Positions 1 to 7,016 of a DNA stretch of 8,081 nucleotides are shown here, in pieces. The stretch covers positions 1 through 8,081 of the forward strand of contig JAEUJT010000469.1 of the NCBI GenBank assembly GCA_016793525.1, in the 5' to 3' direction. The translations under genes were made by a program, and so were the position numbers. The stretch is from Archangium sp. (GTDB taxonomy: Bacteria; Myxococcota; Myxococcia; Myxococcales; Myxococcaceae). Position 1 is the stretch's first letter. Each line of letters begins with the position of its first letter. A model generated the notes under the pieces. The model was not told the origin of the DNA, did no database searches, and worked only from the letters and a program-made list of their open reading frames with translations.

Positions 1-1114
1 TGAGCCGAGCCTCGACCGCGGCGCGCATTCGCTCGCCGACCTGCACCGCCTCGCCCTTGGTCGTCTCTGGGAGCAGCACCGCGAACTCTTCGCCACCGTA
101 GCGGGCGATCAGATCGGTCTGGCGGAGATCGGCGCCGAGCACGTCGGCCAGCCGGCGCAGCAGCTCGTCGCCCGCGGGGTGGCCCAGGGTGTCGTTCACC
201 CGTTTGAAGAAGTCGACATCGACCATCAAGACCGAAAGCGGCCGCTTGTGGCGGCCAGCGCGCACGAATTCGTTCTGCAGCGCCTCTTGGAAGCGGCGGT
301 GGTTGAAGACGCCGGTGAGGCCGTCGGTCACCGCCAGCCGCTCGAGGCGGGTGTTGGCCTCTTGCAGCTCCTTGGTGCGCTCGGCCACCGCGCGCTCGAG
401 GTTGTCGCGCTCCGTCTGCAGCGCCTGGGAGGTGCGGTTGGTGTACTCGGCGAGCTCGCGCATCTCGCGCCCCCCAAGCGGGGGCACCCGCGCCGTGAGT
501 TGGCCCTCCCCCATGCGCCGCATCGCGTGCTGCAGCGTGCGCAGCGGGCTCACCACCAGACGATCGATGCCGATGAAGAGCGCGAGGCCGATGGAGGCGA
601 ACAGCCCCAACATCCCGAACAGGCCGCGGCGCCGGGTGCGCTCGTAGTTGGCCTGAATTCGATCGAGCGAATAGGCAGCGCTCACCGTGGCCCAGCGCAG
701 GCCCGACTTCGCCGGAACCGCGATGCGAAAGAGTGGTCCGTCGAACTCCCAGACCGGCCCGTCGGAGTCGATGGCGCTTCGAGTGAAGGCGTCGGCGCGT
801 ACCGAGTTGAACTGGGCCGGGTCGCTGTGGGCGAGCACCCGGCCGTCGTCGTCGACCACGGCGAGCTCGCGCAAGTCGCGCTCCTTCAACCCGTCGGTCA
901 GCTCGGCCACCAGGGTGTCGAGCGCGGCCATGTCATTCTGGGCGACCTGCACCGCCACGGTGACGCTGACCGCGGCCAGCACCTTCTCGGTGCGGTACCG
1001 AAAGTCGTTGAGCTCGTCGACGCGGGCCGACTCGAGGAACATGTACTCGGCGGCGCCCATGCCAACCGCCAGCACCGAGAGCACCAACCACGTGAGCCGA
1101 CCGCGTATCCCCAT
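1..1114 (-). CDS. Membrane diguanylate cyclase, Cache-like sensor + HAMP + GGDEF (C-terminus beyond window)
   Basis: Predicted to make c-di-GMP from two GTP. The frame is open from the ATG at 1114 to the window edge: 371 residues seen, with the last part of the GGDEF domain missing. Order of parts: membrane helix at about 7-26; extracytoplasmic region about 27-160 that includes VVDDDGRVLAHSDP (87-99), typical of Cache sensor domains; second helix about 164-184; HAMP about 186-235; coiled coil about 233-262 (ERDNLERAVAERTKELQEAN); GGDEF domain from DGLTGVFNHRR at 264. The active-site motif GGEEF is at 340-344, and the product-inhibition site RQTD is at 331-334, five residues before it. The signal sensed is unknown. 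The start is 31 bp after the stop of the upstream cyclase gene with only a weak Shine-Dalgarno, so the two are probably co-transcribed. The fold and GGDEF call are secure; the Cache subtype is not. Confidence 0.93.
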   Translation of the reverse strand, partial: MGIRGRLTWLVLSVLAVGMGAAEYMFLESARVDELNDFRYRTEKVLAAVSVTVAVQVAQNDMAALDTLVAELTDGLKERDLRELAVVDDDGRVLAHSDPAQFNSVRADAFTRSAIDSDGPVWEFDGPLFRIAVPAKSGLRWATVSAAYSLDRIQANYERTRRRGLFGMLGLFASIGLALFIGIDRLVVSPLRTLQHAMRRMGEGQLTARVPPLGGREMRELAEYTNRTSQALQTERDNLERAVAERTKELQEANTRLERLAVTDGLTGVFNHRRFQEALQNEFVRAGRHKRPLSVLMVDVDFFKRVNDTLGHPAGDELLRRLADVLGADLRQTDLIARYGGEEFAVLLPETTKGEAVQVGERMRAAVEARL

Positions 1115-1145
1115 GCGCCGAGCGGGACAGGCTATCACCCGGCGT

Positions 1146-3311
1146 TCAGGCGTCTACTGCTCTCGGACGCCCCTGGAGCTGCTGCACGGTCACCGTCTGG
1201 TTCCGCCCGTGCCGCTTGGCGAAGTAGAGGCATTGATCGGCGAGATCGATCAGCGCCTGCTTGTCGGCCGCCGCCTCGGGGAAGGTCGCGATGCCGAGGG
1301 AGAGGGTCACCTTCAACGGGCCCTGCTCGGTCTGGAAGATCTCCTTCATCACCCGCTCGCGGATCCGCTCGGCCACCACCTGCGCGGCCTTGGTGTCGGT
1401 CTCGGGCATGACCAGCGCGAACTCTTCGCCGCCGTAGCGGGCCACCACGTCGGTGTCGCGGGCGCACTCCCGCAGAATACGCGCCACGCCCTTGAGCACC
1501 TGGTCGCCCATGGGGTGGCCGTAGGTGTCGTTGACGCTCTTGAAGTGGTCGACGTCGGTGAGCACCACCGAGAGCTTGCGGCCGTAGCGGCGCGCGCCGG
1601 CGAGGTGTTCGTCGAAGCGGCCCTGGAAGGTGCGGTGGTTGACGAGGCCGGTGAGGCCGTCGGTGGTGGCCATGCGCTCCATCTGCTCGAACAGCTGCGC
1701 CCGCAGCACCGCCTGCGCGGCCTGAATGGCGATGACCTCCAACATGCGCAGCTCGTCGTTGTCGAAGCTGAGCTTCTTGCGCGCGCCGCACACCAACGTG
1801 CCGAGAATTCGATCGCCCGCCACGAGGGGAAAGATCTTGAGCGACTGCAACCCGCGAATCTGGGTGTCGTCGTCGAAGATGATCTGGCGGTCCATGGCGC
1901 CCACGTCGCGGCCGGGCAGCGGCGCGCCGTAGCGCACCACGTTGGCCACCAGCCCGTTGTTGTCGGCGAACGTCTTTCCCTCCAACGCGCGCCCGGCCGA
2001 GGTGACGCCCGACATGCGCACCACCCGGTGCTGCCGCGTGCCCGCATCTTCTGACACCAGCGTCACGGCGCAGAAGTCGAGCGCCGCCACCTGCCCCGCG
2101 CTCTCGAGCACCGCGAGGAACACCTGCTCTGGAGACCCCGCGCGGTTGAGCTCTTCGATGGCGCGGAAGAACCGATCTTTCTCGTCGCGCGACCGGCGAA
2201 TGTACGACATCACCCGCTCGACCTCGATCGCGCGCAGCACCTCGGCGGCGATGGAGGTGAGCAGCCGCTCCTCGTCTTCACTGAAGGCCTGGTGCTCGAT
2301 GCGATCGGCCACCAGCACGCCGCGCACCAGCCCCGTACCCTCGAGAATGGGCACCGCCAGCAGCGCGCGCACCGTCGGCCCGCCCGGCTCGTAGTGGGTG
2401 ATGCCCTTCACACCCGACGCCGCGTTCATGCGAATGGGCACGCCCCGCTTCAGCAGCGCGCCGAAGACCCCCTCGGCGGTAGAGAACCGCTCCCGCTGCA
2501 CCTGCTCCGACGCCGAGCGGCAGTCGTGCAGCTTGAGCGAGCGCTCGTCAGACGAGAGGAGGAACGCGGCGACCGTGTGCGTCTTCAACGCGCCCTCCGC
2601 GACCTCGAGCGCGATGCCGGTGGCGCCTTCGATCTCCTTCACCGCGGCCACGAGCCACTTCTCGTGATCTTTCACGCCGGGAAGGCTGTCGCGGGCACCG
2701 CTCGACACGAGGCGAAAGGTGCGCGCGCGCTCCTCGATGTCTTTCATCTTGTTCTTCACCGCGTCGTCTTCGGCCCGACGCGCCGCCGCCAGCCGCGCAG
2801 ACAGCACCAGGTGGTACATCGCCGCGAAGATCACCAAGAAGGCCGATCGCACGCCGAACACGCCCCACCGCTCTGGCAGGGTCAGCAGCGCATCGAACAC
2901 CACGCCGGTCGCGAGCAGCGTCGCCCCCGCCGGCCGGGAGAGGAACGACACCAGCCCCGCCATCACCAGGTACACCACCGGGAACAGGTGCTCGCCGCCG
3001 AGCCCGACGAAGGCGAACGACACCGACAACAGCGTGCCCCCGAGCTCGAGCTCATCGCGCAGGGTGATCGACGCGCCCGAGCTGCCGCGGCGAATACGGC
3101 GAATCATCGTCAGGCCGGTGCCGAACAGCAGCGCTCCGGCGGCCACGAAATCGGCCGTGCCGAGCGAGTCGATGCTGCGGAAGTGCCCGCGCGCGAACAG
3201 CGCGAACACCAGCGCAACCGACGCCGCGGGAATGGCTCGCACCAACGCTTGCGCCCACTTCCCCGGGGTGAACGACAGGGGCCGACTCACTCTCAACGCC
3301 GTGGCATTCAT
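1146..3311 (-). CDS. dmxA: DmxA-like diguanylate cyclase: six membrane helices, two GAF domains, GGDEF
   Basis: 721 residues. The N-terminus has about six hydrophobic segments (roughly 26-41, 53-70, 91-105, 108-125, 129-145, 152-171). A charged helix follows (175-200), then two GAF domains (about 211-365 and 383-540) and a C-terminal GGDEF domain starting at DGLTGLVNHR (551-560). The active site GGEEF is at 627-631 and the inhibitory RDTD at 618-621, so the enzyme should be active and feedback-inhibited by c-di-GMP. The ATG at 3311 overlaps the stop of the ftsB-like gene (ATGA), with GGAG at 3317-3320 correctly spaced, which fixes the start. The same architecture is known for Myxococcus xanthus DmxA, a cyclase recruited to the division site whose c-di-GMP burst helps make two similar daughter cells. 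Adjacency to a divisome gene fits that role. The symbol rests on architecture and context, not on an alignment. GAF ligands are unknown. Confidence 0.9.
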   Translation of the reverse strand: MNATALRVSRPLSFTPGKWAQALVRAIPAASVALVFALFARGHFRSIDSLGTADFVAAGALLFGTGLTMIRRIRRGSSGASITLRDELELGGTLLSVSFAFVGLGGEHLFPVVYLVMAGLVSFLSRPAGATLLATGVVFDALLTLPERWGVFGVRSAFLVIFAAMYHLVLSARLAAARRAEDDAVKNKMKDIEERARTFRLVSSGARDSLPGVKDHEKWLVAAVKEIEGATGIALEVAEGALKTHTVAAFLLSSDERSLKLHDCRSASEQVQRERFSTAEGVFGALLKRGVPIRMNAASGVKGITHYEPGGPTVRALLAVPILEGTGLVRGVLVADRIEHQAFSEDEERLLTSIAAEVLRAIEVERVMSYIRRSRDEKDRFFRAIEELNRAGSPEQVFLAVLESAGQVAALDFCAVTLVSEDAGTRQHRVVRMSGVTSAGRALEGKTFADNNGLVANVVRYGAPLPGRDVGAMDRQIIFDDDTQIRGLQSLKIFPLVAGDRILGTLVCGARKKLSFDNDELRMLEVIAIQAAQAVLRAQLFEQMERMATTDGLTGLVNHRTFQGRFDEHLAGARRYGRKLSVVLTDVDHFKSVNDTYGHPMGDQVLKGVARILRECARDTDVVARYGGEEFALVMPETDTKAAQVVAERIRERVMKEIFQTEQGPLKVTLSLGIATFPEAAADKQALIDLADQCLYFAKRHGRNQTVTVQQLQGRPRAVDA

Positions 3312-3589
3312 GGGCTCTCCACGCTGAACACCAGCTCACCCGGTTTCACGAACCCGAGCTCTTCCCGCGACGCCCGCTCGAGCGCCGCTGGGTTGTCACG
3401 CATCGCATCGACGTCGCGCCGCAGCTTCTCGTTGTCGGCGCGCAGCTTCTCGTTGCTCGCCTTGAGCTGCCGCACTTCATTCGACAGCTTCAGATACCGG
3501 CGAAAGCCGCCTTCGGCCGCGGCCGACGTCGCCGCCAACACTGACGCGATCACCACCGCTGACCACCACACTTGCCGCCGTCGGCTCAT
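3308..3589 (-). CDS. ftsB: FtsB/DivIC-family septum formation initiator protein
   Basis: 93 residues, the normal size for FtsB. A short basic N-terminus (MSRRR) is followed by one membrane helix (about 7-25), then a coiled coil (about 33-62) rich in Asn/Glu/Lys/Leu (LKASNEKLRADNEKLRRDV). The tail has the family signature REELGFVKPGELVF (75-88), comparable to the ELGM(I)KPGE segment of E. coli FtsB. In the family this bitopic protein pairs with FtsL and FtsQ in the divisome, and the complex helps activate FtsWI septal peptidoglycan synthesis. The start codon ATG at 3589 has only a weak Shine-Dalgarno. The stop overlaps the ATG of the downstream cyclase by 4 bp, which implies coupled translation. 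It sits 81 bp after menE, so it could be read from the men operon or from its own undetected promoter. Confidence 0.87.
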   Translation of the reverse strand: MSRRRQVWWSAVVIASVLAATSAAAEGGFRRYLKLSNEVRQLKASNEKLRADNEKLRRDVDAMRDNPAALERASREELGFVKPGELVFSVESP

Positions 3590-3670
3590 CGCTCGCGCAA
3601 GGTACCAACGGCGACCGACCCCGCAAGAAAAGCGCTACAGGGTGCAACGCCTACGTTGACCCACCTGATT
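3590..3670 (-). other. Gap between menE and ftsB
   Basis: 81 bp, the longest non-coding stretch in the window. In the direction of transcription it starts with the second arm of the palindrome that spans the menE stop. A small 5-bp hairpin follows (CAACG-CCTA-CGTTG on the + strand at 3645-3658), then a TTTTC-type pyrimidine run about 13 nt further on. A TTGCAC reads like a -35 box, but no acceptable -10 lies 16-18 nt from it. I found no sigma-54 or riboswitch pattern. Promoter activity is possible but not shown by the sequence. Confidence 0.5.
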
Positions 3671-3678
3671 TCAGGTGG
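3661..3678 (-). repeat. 8-2-8 palindrome covering the menE stop codon
   Basis: On the minus strand the sequence is CCACCTGA-AA-TCAGGTGG, a perfect inverted repeat with two central bases. As RNA it would form a 7-bp stem with an AAAU tetraloop. The menE stop TGA lies within it. No U-run follows directly, so it is not a canonical intrinsic terminator. It could slow decay of the men mRNA, act as a weak or Rho-assisted terminator before ftsB, or be a protein-binding site in DNA. Which of these applies cannot be told from sequence. Confidence 0.6.
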
Positions 3679-5107
3679 TTTCGACGACGGGAAAGGCCCC
3701 GGAGCGCACGCCGTCGACCAGCGTTCGGCGCTCGATTTTGCCGTTCGCGTTGCGGGGCAGCTCCGGCACCGAAAGCACCGCGCGCGGGCGCTTGAAGCCG
3801 GCGAGCTGATCGCGGAGCCACGGCAGCACAGGCGTCGCGTCGGTTCTCCACACCACGACCGCGACGGGCACCTGGCCCCACTCCGCGTCGTCTCTCGGAA
3901 CCACGGCGACCTCCACGATCGCGGGATGACGGGCCAGGAGCCGCTCGATCTCCGCGGGGGCGATGTTCTCTCCGCCAGAGATGATGAGATCGACCCGGCG
4001 CGAATGGACGAGGAGCCGGCCCCGCGTGTCGAGTTCCCCGAGATCTCCAGTGGCGAACCACTCTGGAGCGCTGACCGTGGCCCCGCGCACGTGAATTTCC
4101 CCGTCGACGATGCGCACCTCAACGCCGGGGAGTGGCGGCCCCGACGTCGTGCCATCGGCCTCCGCCGGGCGCTCGGTGGCAACTTGGGAGCAGGCCTCGG
4201 TCAGCCCGTAGGTCTGCAGCACGGGGAGGCTTCGCGCACGGGCGAGCGCCGACAGCTCGGGCGACATCGCCGCGCCGCCGATCAACACCGCGCGGAGACG
4301 GGGCGAAAACGTCACCGGCTCGGCCAACACCCGCTGGAGCATCGTCGGCACCAGGCTCGCGTGCGTCACCCTGCCCTCCACGAGCGCCGCGCGCGCGACT
4401 GACACGTCGAACCCGGGCTCCAACTGGAGCCACGTCGCCTGCAACGCCCAGCGGTACACGAGCGCCAACCCGCCTACGTGGAAGAGCGGAAGCGTCCCCA
4501 GCCAGCAGTCATCTGGCCGAACACCGAGATTCTCCGTCGAGGCGCGTGCGCTGGCGATGAACTGAGAATGCCGGAGCGGCACGAAGCGCGGCGTGGCCGT
4601 CGTGCCCGAGGTGAAGAGCCCCGCGGCGACGGAGCGCTCGTCGATGGCTGCCTCGTCACGAGAGGTGTTCGGAGAGGCGGTTTGGCTCCAGGCAGGTTCA
4701 TCGCGCGCTGCCTCGTTCAGAGCGTTGCTCTCAAGAGCGCCGCGCTGCGTCGGTTCAGCGTGTTCGGTGTCGGCGACAGCGGAGTTCCCGGGAAGCTCGA
4801 GCGACGAGATCTCGATGCGCGGCTCCAGGGTCTGCGTCAACGCGCCACGTTCACTCGGCGTCAACCGCGCGTTGAGCGGTACGAAGATCGCGCCCAGCCG
4901 TGCACACGCGAAGAAAAGGAAGACAAGCTCGGGGCGATTCGCCGAGGCAACGACGACGTACATGTTCCGCTGTACGCCCCGCGTCGAGAGCCACGCGACT
5001 GCACGACCGACCTCTGCGTCGACCTCGCGCCACGTCCACCCCTTCGAGCCAAAGGTCATCGCCGGCCGGTCGCTCGATGCCAGCCGAACCGGACAGCGCC
5101 GCGTCAC
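3671..5107 (-). CDS. menE: o-Succinylbenzoate-CoA ligase (MenE), with atypical ATP loop and long linker
   Basis: Acyl-AMP-forming (ANL) enzyme that activates OSB with ATP and CoA to OSB-CoA, the substrate of MenB. I place the start at GTG 5107, which overlaps the menC stop as GTGA. The frame is open to an ATG at 5218, but that would bury 114 bp in menC. The MenE-like N-terminus (CPVRLASSDRPAMTFGSKGWTWREVDAEV) begins just after the GTG, giving 478 residues. Motifs: ATP loop FTSGTTATPR (165-174), where the usual TGxPK is changed; FHVGG (209-213); YGLTE (300-304); TGDLG (353-357); RRVDLIISGGENIAPAEIE (370-388); NANGKIERR with the adenylation lysine K457. About 54 residues before the ATP loop (105-158) are polar and acidic and look like an insertion. 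Last gene of the men series. MenE is favoured over other ANL ligases by length and context. Confidence 0.92.
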   Translation of the reverse strand: MTRRCPVRLASSDRPAMTFGSKGWTWREVDAEVGRAVAWLSTRGVQRNMYVVVASANRPELVFLFFACARLGAIFVPLNARLTPSERGALTQTLEPRIEISSLELPGNSAVADTEHAEPTQRGALESNALNEAARDEPAWSQTASPNTSRDEAAIDERSVAAGLFTSGTTATPRFVPLRHSQFIASARASTENLGVRPDDCWLGTLPLFHVGGLALVYRWALQATWLQLEPGFDVSVARAALVEGRVTHASLVPTMLQRVLAEPVTFSPRLRAVLIGGAAMSPELSALARARSLPVLQTYGLTEACSQVATERPAEADGTTSGPPLPGVEVRIVDGEIHVRGATVSAPEWFATGDLGELDTRGRLLVHSRRVDLIISGGENIAPAEIERLLARHPAIVEVAVVPRDDAEWGQVPVAVVVWRTDATPVLPWLRDQLAGFKRPRAVLSVPELPRNANGKIERRTLVDGVRSGAFPVVETT

Positions 5108-6147
5108 GACAGGCCCCAGCCCGGCTCGACCCACGGGCGAATCGAGCCAGCGTGCGGCGTGAAGCGATCGACCTGCTGACCTTCGAAGCCTTCTACCGTC
5201 GCCACGCCGTGCGCCCACGTACCGTGGAGCGCCTGCGCGAGCACCACCGCCGCCGCGCGCGCCAAGGGCCCGTCGAGCAGCGTGGTGACGTACGCCGAGA
5301 CACCTCGTTGCTGCGCGGTGTGCGCCAACGCGAGCGCGGGGCGAAGACCACCCAACGCCATGGGCTTCAGCACCAGCACCTCTGCGGCTGGGCGGGGATC
5401 ATTGGCGAGCACCTTCTCCGCGCCTCCGGGAACCAGCAGCGCCTCGTCGGCCGCGATGCGACACGGCACCAGCCGACGCACGCGCCGCAGAGCCTCGACG
5501 TCGCCGGCAGCGACCGGCTGCTCGCACAGCTCGAGGTTCAGCGACTCCAGCCCGCGGAGCGCCGAGCGCGCCATGCCTTCGGACCAACCGCCGTTGGCGT
5601 CGATGCGAATCGCGACGTTCGCCCCCACCACCCGCCGGAGCTCCGCAAGCCGCTGGGCGTCGGTGCTCAGCCCGTGCGCCGCCACCTTGAGCTTGAGCGT
5701 GCGAAAGCCGTCAGCGACCGCGCGTTCGGCGCTGAGGCACAACGCCTCCGACGAATCGCCGTCGAGCAGCGCGCTCACGGAGATCGATTTCGGGAGCTCC
5801 ACGCCGAGGAGCTGCGCGATCGAGCGGTTCTTCCGCAGAGAGAGCAGCTCCAACAACGCGCACTCCAACGCGAATCGCGCGGAGGGAGTTCCAACGACGG
5901 AAGCCAACGCCGCGTCGATCTCCTCAACCGTCTCCGGCACACGCACGAGCTGCCACGCCTCGAGCGCCGCCTGGCAGGCCACCAGCGACTCGGTGCCGAA
6001 CGCCTCCCACGGGCGCGCCTCACCACGGCCGATCACGCCCTCATGCTCGAGCTGAACCACGAAACCAGAGCGCTCCTTCATCGGCCCGCGCGCCGTCACC
6101 AGCGGTGTTCGAAAGCGCAGCGTGTGCAGCTCGAGGCGGGCCTTCAT
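5104..6147 (-). CDS. menC: o-Succinylbenzoate synthase (MenC), enolase superfamily
   Basis: Dehydrates SHCHC to o-succinylbenzoate, the aromatising step of menaquinone synthesis. At 347 residues it has normal family length. It carries the full enolase-superfamily set for this branch: K152-x-K154 (LKLKV), metal ligands D183 (in RIDANGGW), E209 (CEQPV) and D234 (ADEAL), and the opposite base K261 (KPMALGG). The capping domain occupies about 1-115 and 320-347, with the barrel between. The ATG at 6147 overlaps the menA stop (ATGA) and has GGAGG 9 nt upstream (6157-6161). Some family members also racemise N-acyl amino acids, but here the neighbours menA, menE, menH and menD make OSB synthase the natural reading. 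Confidence 0.95.
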   Translation of the reverse strand: MKARLELHTLRFRTPLVTARGPMKERSGFVVQLEHEGVIGRGEARPWEAFGTESLVACQAALEAWQLVRVPETVEEIDAALASVVGTPSARFALECALLELLSLRKNRSIAQLLGVELPKSISVSALLDGDSSEALCLSAERAVADGFRTLKLKVAAHGLSTDAQRLAELRRVVGANVAIRIDANGGWSEGMARSALRGLESLNLELCEQPVAAGDVEALRRVRRLVPCRIAADEALLVPGGAEKVLANDPRPAAEVLVLKPMALGGLRPALALAHTAQQRGVSAYVTTLLDGPLARAAAVVLAQALHGTWAHGVATVEGFEGQQVDRFTPHAGSIRPWVEPGWGLS

Positions 6148-7016
6148 TGGGTGAGGCCTCCGGCGAGCAACGCGCCGAACACGAGCTGCAGCTTCGCCGT
6201 TCCCGCCAGCGCGTCGTTGAGCACAGGGCCGCGCTCACGCCACACCAACCGCAGCGGCGGAATCGCCAGCGGGAGCGACGCGAGCGACGCGAGCACCCAG
6301 GCCGACGCGCTCCCAGACGCCCAGAGAAGCACCGGCACCAGCGCGCTGATCGCGATCGCGGTGACGTATTCGAGCTGCCCGAAGCGCCGACCGAACCGAA
6401 CCACCAGCGTGCGCTTCCCGGCCTCGGCATCGGTCTCTTCATCGCGGGTGTTGTTCACCGCCAGCAGCGCCACGCCGAGCAACCCCACTGGAACCGCGGC
6501 GGCGAAGGCGATCGGGCTCACTCCGCCGGTATGCGCGAAGTACGTGGCGCAGACCGCGACGAAGCCGAAGAAGACGAGCACGAAGACGTCGCCGAGCCCG
6601 TGGTACGCGAGCGGGTACGGGCCTCCGGTGTACGCGTAGCCAGCGAGGATCGACGTGATGCCGATGATCAACATCGGGAGCCCCGCGACCGACACCAGGT
6701 AGAGCCCGATCAGAAACGACATCGCGAAACACACCAACGACCCGGTGAGCACCGCGCGCGGCGTGAGCCACCCCTGCTGCGTCGCCCGAGGAGGCCCGAG
6801 CCGCTTCGACGTGTCAGCGCCCTTCTTGAAGTCGAAGTAGTCGTTGGCGAGGTTGGTGCCGACCTGAATGAAGAGCGCGCCGATCAGCGCCGCCGCCGCC
6901 ACGGCCCAGGAGAAGTGGCCATCGCGAAACGCGAGCGACGAGCCGACCGCCACCGGCACCACACCCGCGACGAGCGTCTTCGGTCGAGCCGCCAGGAACC
7001 AGGCCTTCGCTGTCAT
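6144..7016 (-). CDS. menA: 1,4-Dihydroxy-2-naphthoate polyprenyltransferase (MenA), UbiA family
   Basis: Integral membrane enzyme that joins a polyprenyl diphosphate to DHNA, with loss of CO2, giving demethylmenaquinone. 290 residues, mostly hydrophobic, with about eight to nine helices. The first Mg-diphosphate motif is NDYFDFKKGAD (58-68, with N58, D59, D62, D68), followed by a polar loop typical of MenA. The second is RDEETDAEAGKRT (191-203, D192 and D196). The N-terminal WFLAARPKTLVAGVVPVAVG (6-25) is also family-typical. The ATG at 7016 overlaps the menH stop (ATGA), with AGGAG 8 nt upstream (7025-7029). Chain length of the isoprenoid cannot be read from sequence. Other UbiA enzymes are less likely in this operon. 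Confidence 0.95.
   Translation of the reverse strand: MTAKAWFLAARPKTLVAGVVPVAVGSSLAFRDGHFSWAVAAAALIGALFIQVGTNLANDYFDFKKGADTSKRLGPPRATQQGWLTPRAVLTGSLVCFAMSFLIGLYLVSVAGLPMLIIGITSILAGYAYTGGPYPLAYHGLGDVFVLVFFGFVAVCATYFAHTGGVSPIAFAAAVPVGLLGVALLAVNNTRDEETDAEAGKRTLVVRFGRRFGQLEYVTAIAISALVPVLLWASGSASAWVLASLASLPLAIPPLRLVWRERGPVLNDALAGTAKLQLVFGALLAGGLTQ

Noticed and set aside
81..1442. Near-identical 26-bp segments at 81-106 and 1417-1442 (one mismatch) as a possible DNA repeat
   Set aside because: Both encode the conserved A-R-Y-G-G-E-E-F-A core of GGDEF domains, so similarity is explained by protein function and shared codon bias.
687..2054. Long open frame of 455 codons on the + strand
   Set aside because: It lies opposite the two cyclase genes. 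Its protein is rich in Arg, His and Ala with no recognisable domain, as expected from the complement of GC3-rich coding DNA.
2292..3659. 455-codon + strand frame opposite dmxA and ftsB
   Set aside because: Low-complexity Arg/His/Gln/Glu composition and no motif; the minus-strand genes have clear domains.
3590..3660. Sigma-70 promoter for ftsB built on TTGCAC
   Set aside because: No plausible -10 element at 16-18 bp spacing.
3661..3678. Intrinsic terminator after menE
   Set aside because: A stem is present but no U-run follows directly, so it is listed only as an inverted repeat.
5108..5218. N-terminal extension of menE to the ATG at 5218
   Set aside because: It would overlap menC by 115 bp and adds Arg-rich residues not typical of MenE; the GTG at 5107 overlaps the menC stop by 4 bp like the other junctions.
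4900..6639. 579-codon + strand frame opposite menE, menC and menA
   Set aside because: Antisense shadow: composition is Arg/Ala/Pro-biased and it covers three well-supported genes.
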